A stretch of DNA of 7,366 bases, taken from positions 1-7,366 of the forward strand of contig JANMTL010000244.1 of the NCBI GenBank assembly GCA_031390425.1. Direction: 5' to 3'. Positions 5,212-7,366 of this stretch are shown one piece after another (position 1 is the first letter of the stretch; each line of letters starts with the position of its first letter). The notes under the pieces are model-generated. The model searched no databases. It was not told the origin of the DNA and saw nothing but the letters and a program-made list of their open reading frames with translations. The position numbers and the translations under genes are program-made. This stretch comes from PBB1 sp031390425 (GTDB lineage: Bacteria; Pseudomonadota; Gammaproteobacteria; Burkholderiales; Burkholderiaceae_C).

Positions 5212-7366
5212 TCATCCGGGCAGCAACCGCAGCGCCTTCGGGATCGCGTCCTGCGACCTGCCCTTGCGTGCCCGCTTGCCCAGATAAGGCGCCAGCGACG
5301 CGCCCTTGAGCAGCTCGTCGCGTGCCTTGCCGCCGCGCCCGGTCCCTTCGATGCGCAGCGCCTGCGAGAACACCGCAACGCTCGCCAGCGTGTCCTTGGG
5401 TTCCAGGTCGATCAGCGTCAAACCCCGGCCGCCGCTCGGTTGCAGCTTCAGCTCGGTCAACGGGAACACCAGCAAGCGGCCGAGGGCCGACAGACAGCCA
5501 ACCTGATCGCCCGCCGATGCCGTCGTCGTCAATGAAGGAGGCAACAACGTCTCACCCGCTTCCAGTGTCGAAAACGCCTTGCCGCTGCGCTGGCGCGCGA
5601 CCAAATCGCCGACGCGCGCCAGCAGGCCGTAGCCGCCGCTGCCCGCGATCAGCAGCGTCTGCGCCGCATGACCCGCGAAGTAATGCGCCGGCTGCGTGCC
5701 CGATTCGAGGTCGATCAGCGTCGTGATCGGCTGACCATCGCCGCGCCCGCCCGGCAGCAGGCCGACCGCAGTCGAGTACACCCGACCGCTGCCATTGGCC
5801 TCCGTGCCGAACACCAGCAGCGCGTCCACGCTTCGGCAGGCGAACATTGCCAGCAGCGCGTCACCCGCCTTGAACTGCAGGCCCGCCGCGTCGACCTCGT
5901 GGCCTTTCAGCGCGCGCACCCAGCCCTTGGCGCTGACGACCACCGTGACCGGCTCGTCGACCACCTTGACTTCGACGACCGCCTTCTTCTCGGCCTGGAT
6001 CAGCGTGCGACGCGGGTCTTTTTCGACCGAGCCGAACTGCTTGATGTCGGCCTCGATTTCCTTGATCACGGTGCGCTTCAGCGAACCCGGGTTGCCGAGA
6101 ATGTCTTCGAGCTTGCCCTGCTCGACGCGCAGCTCCTTCAACTCCTGCTCGATCTTGATCGCCTCCAGCCGCGCCAGTTGGCGCAGGCGAATCTCGAGGA
6201 TGTCGTCGGCCTGCACCGGGCTCAGTCGGAAGCGCTCGATCAGCGCGGCCTTCGGGTCGTCGGCGGCGCGGATGATGCGGATCACCTCGTCGATGTTCAG
6301 CAGCACCAGCTGCCGGCCTTCGAGCACGTGGATGCGGTCGAGCACCTTGCCCAGCCGGTGCTGCGAACGCCGCTGCACCGTTTGCAGCCGGAACGCGACC
6401 CATTCGGCCAGCATCTGACGCAACGTCTTCTGCGTCGGCCGGCCGTCGGCGCCGACCATCGTCAAATTGATCGGCGCCGAGCTCTCCAGGCTGGTGTGCG
6501 CCAGCAGTTGCGTGATCAGCTCGCTCTGTTCGATGCGGCTGGTTTTCGGCTCGAACACGAGGCGCACCGCTGCGTCCTTGCTCGATTCGTCGCGCACCGC
6601 GTCCAGCACACCGAGCAACGACGCCTTCAGTTGCAACTGGTCGGCGCTCAGTGCCTTCTTGCCCGCCTTGACCTTCGGGTTGGTCAGCTCCTCGATCTCT
6701 TCGAGCACGCGCTGCGAGCTGGCGCCGGGTGGCAGTTCGGTCACGACCAGTTGCCACTGGCCGCGCGCCAGGTCTTCGATCTTCCAGCGCGCGCGCACCT
6801 TCAGGCTGCCTCGGCCGGTGGCATAGGCGGCGCGGATGTCGTCGGCGGGGCTGATGATCTGCCCGCCGCCGGGGTAGTCGGGGCCGGGGATCAACGCGGC
6901 GAGTTCGTCATCGCCGAGCGTGTCGTTCTTGATCAGCGCGATCGCCGCCAGCGCGACCTCACGCAGGTTGTGGCTCGGGATCTCGGTGGCCAGGCCGACC
7001 GCGATGCCGCTGGCACCGTTGAGCAGCACGAACGGCAGCCGCGCGGGCAACTGGCGCGGCTCTTGTGTCGAGCCGTCGTAGTTCGAGATGAAGTCGACCG
7101 TGCCTTCGTCGATCTCGTCGAGCAGCAGCCGGGAGATGGGCGCCAGACGCGCCTCGGTGTAGCGCATCGCCGCCGCGCCGTCGCCGTCGCGCGAGCCGAA
7201 ATTGCCCTGCCCGTCGATCAGCGGATAGCGCTGCGAACAGTCCTGCGCCCTGCGCACCCGCGCGTCGTAGGCGGCGGTGTCGCCGTGCGGGTGGAAGCGG
7301 CCGAGCACATCGCCCACCACGCGCGCGCTCTTGACGGGCCGCGGCCCGCCTGCGGTGGTGAAGCTG
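5212..7366 (-). CDS. parC: DNA topoisomerase IV subunit A (ParC), N-terminus cut by window edge
   Basis: The 717 visible residues cover most of ParC, the subunit that breaks and rejoins DNA as topoisomerase IV separates daughter chromosomes with ParE. The visible part starts just before PVKSARVVGDVLG; roughly the first 60 residues lie beyond 7366. The GTG at 7318-7320 is an internal valine, not the start. The quinolone-region motif FHPHGDTAAYDA is followed by YPLIDGQGNFGSRDGDGAAA and RYTEARL, whose tyrosine (codon 7159-7161) is the DNA-cleaving residue. A long helical, coiled-coil-like region spans about 320-440 and a beta-pinwheel-like C-terminal domain about 470-717. No GyrA box (QRRGGKG) is present, which favours ParC over GyrA. 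At the positions equivalent to E. coli ParC S80 and E84 there are Thr (7276-7278) and Asp (7264-7266). The C-terminus ends in a basic tail with GKRARKGRSQ. The isomerase gene follows after 12 bp. Confidence 0.95.
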   Translation of the reverse strand, partial: SFTTAGGPRPVKSARVVGDVLGRFHPHGDTAAYDARVRRAQDCSQRYPLIDGQGNFGSRDGDGAAAMRYTEARLAPISRLLLDEIDEGTVDFISNYDGSTQEPRQLPARLPFVLLNGASGIAVGLATEIPSHNLREVALAAIALIKNDTLGDDELAALIPGPDYPGGGQIISPADDIRAAYATGRGSLKVRARWKIEDLARGQWQLVVTELPPGASSQRVLEEIEELTNPKVKAGKKALSADQLQLKASLLGVLDAVRDESSKDAAVRLVFEPKTSRIEQSELITQLLAHTSLESSAPINLTMVGADGRPTQKTLRQMLAEWVAFRLQTVQRRSQHRLGKVLDRIHVLEGRQLVLLNIDEVIRIIRAADDPKAALIERFRLSPVQADDILEIRLRQLARLEAIKIEQELKELRVEQGKLEDILGNPGSLKRTVIKEIEADIKQFGSVEKDPRRTLIQAEKKAVVEVKVVDEPVTVVVSAKGWVRALKGHEVDAAGLQFKAGDALLAMFACRSVDALLVFGTEANGSGRVYSTAVGLLPGGRGDGQPITTLIDLESGTQPAHYFAGHAAQTLLIAGSGGYGLLARVGDLVARQRSGKAFSTLEAGETLLPPSLTTTASAGDQVGCLSALGRLLVFPLTELKLQPSGGRGLTLIDLEPKDTLASVAVFSQALRIEGTGRGGKARDELLKGASLAPYLGKRARKGRSQDAIPKALRLLPG

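Noticed and set aside
4162..5535. 457-codon plus-strand open frame spanning dsbB, the isomerase gene and the 3' end of parC
   Set aside because: It overlaps three well-recognised genes, is the codon-aligned antisense of the isomerase and parC, and has no domain of its own.

Overview
The window looks like ordinary chromosomal DNA from a high-GC betaproteobacterium, probably Burkholderiales. This placement is inferred by eye from the very GC-rich codon use and from the sequence style of ParC, ComEC and DsbB; no database search was run. Coding density is close to complete. I found no RNA genes, insertion sequences, CRISPR arrays, phage genes or long repeats.

Layout, left to right. (1) Positions 1-1078, minus strand: the N-terminal three quarters of a circularly permuted ATP-grasp protein (DUF404/DUF407 type), cut by the left window edge. 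(2) An 85 bp gap with a clear AGGAG ribosome-binding site for that gene. (3) Positions 1164-3578, minus strand: a full-length ComEC/Rec2 DNA-uptake channel with an intact metallo-beta-lactamase-like domain. (4) A 54 bp divergent intergenic region. (5) Positions 3633-4624, plus strand: a two-gene unit made of a RidA/YjgF-family protein and DsbB, joined by a TGATG stop/start overlap. (6) Positions 4600-5199, minus strand: a 2-hydroxychromene-2-carboxylate isomerase-like (thioredoxin-fold, GST kappa-like) protein whose 3' end overlaps the 3' end of dsbB by 25 bp. (7) Positions 5212-7366, minus strand: parC (topoisomerase IV subunit A), complete at its C-terminus and cut by the right edge near its N-terminus. 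It lies 12 bp upstream of the isomerase gene and is probably co-transcribed with it.

The genes belong to separate housekeeping functions: DNA decatenation (ParC), envelope disulfide formation (DsbB), DNA uptake (ComEC), imine/enamine metabolite clean-up (RidA-like), and a presumed peptide-ligase-like enzyme (ATP-grasp). The only plausible functional link between neighbours is DsbB with ComEC, because the ComEC C-terminal domain carries four cysteines. I see no strong evidence for an undescribed system. The findings are modest points of gene organisation and sequence variation. The many long open frames opposite the real genes are explained by the near absence of TTA, CTA and TCA codons in GC-rich coding sequence.
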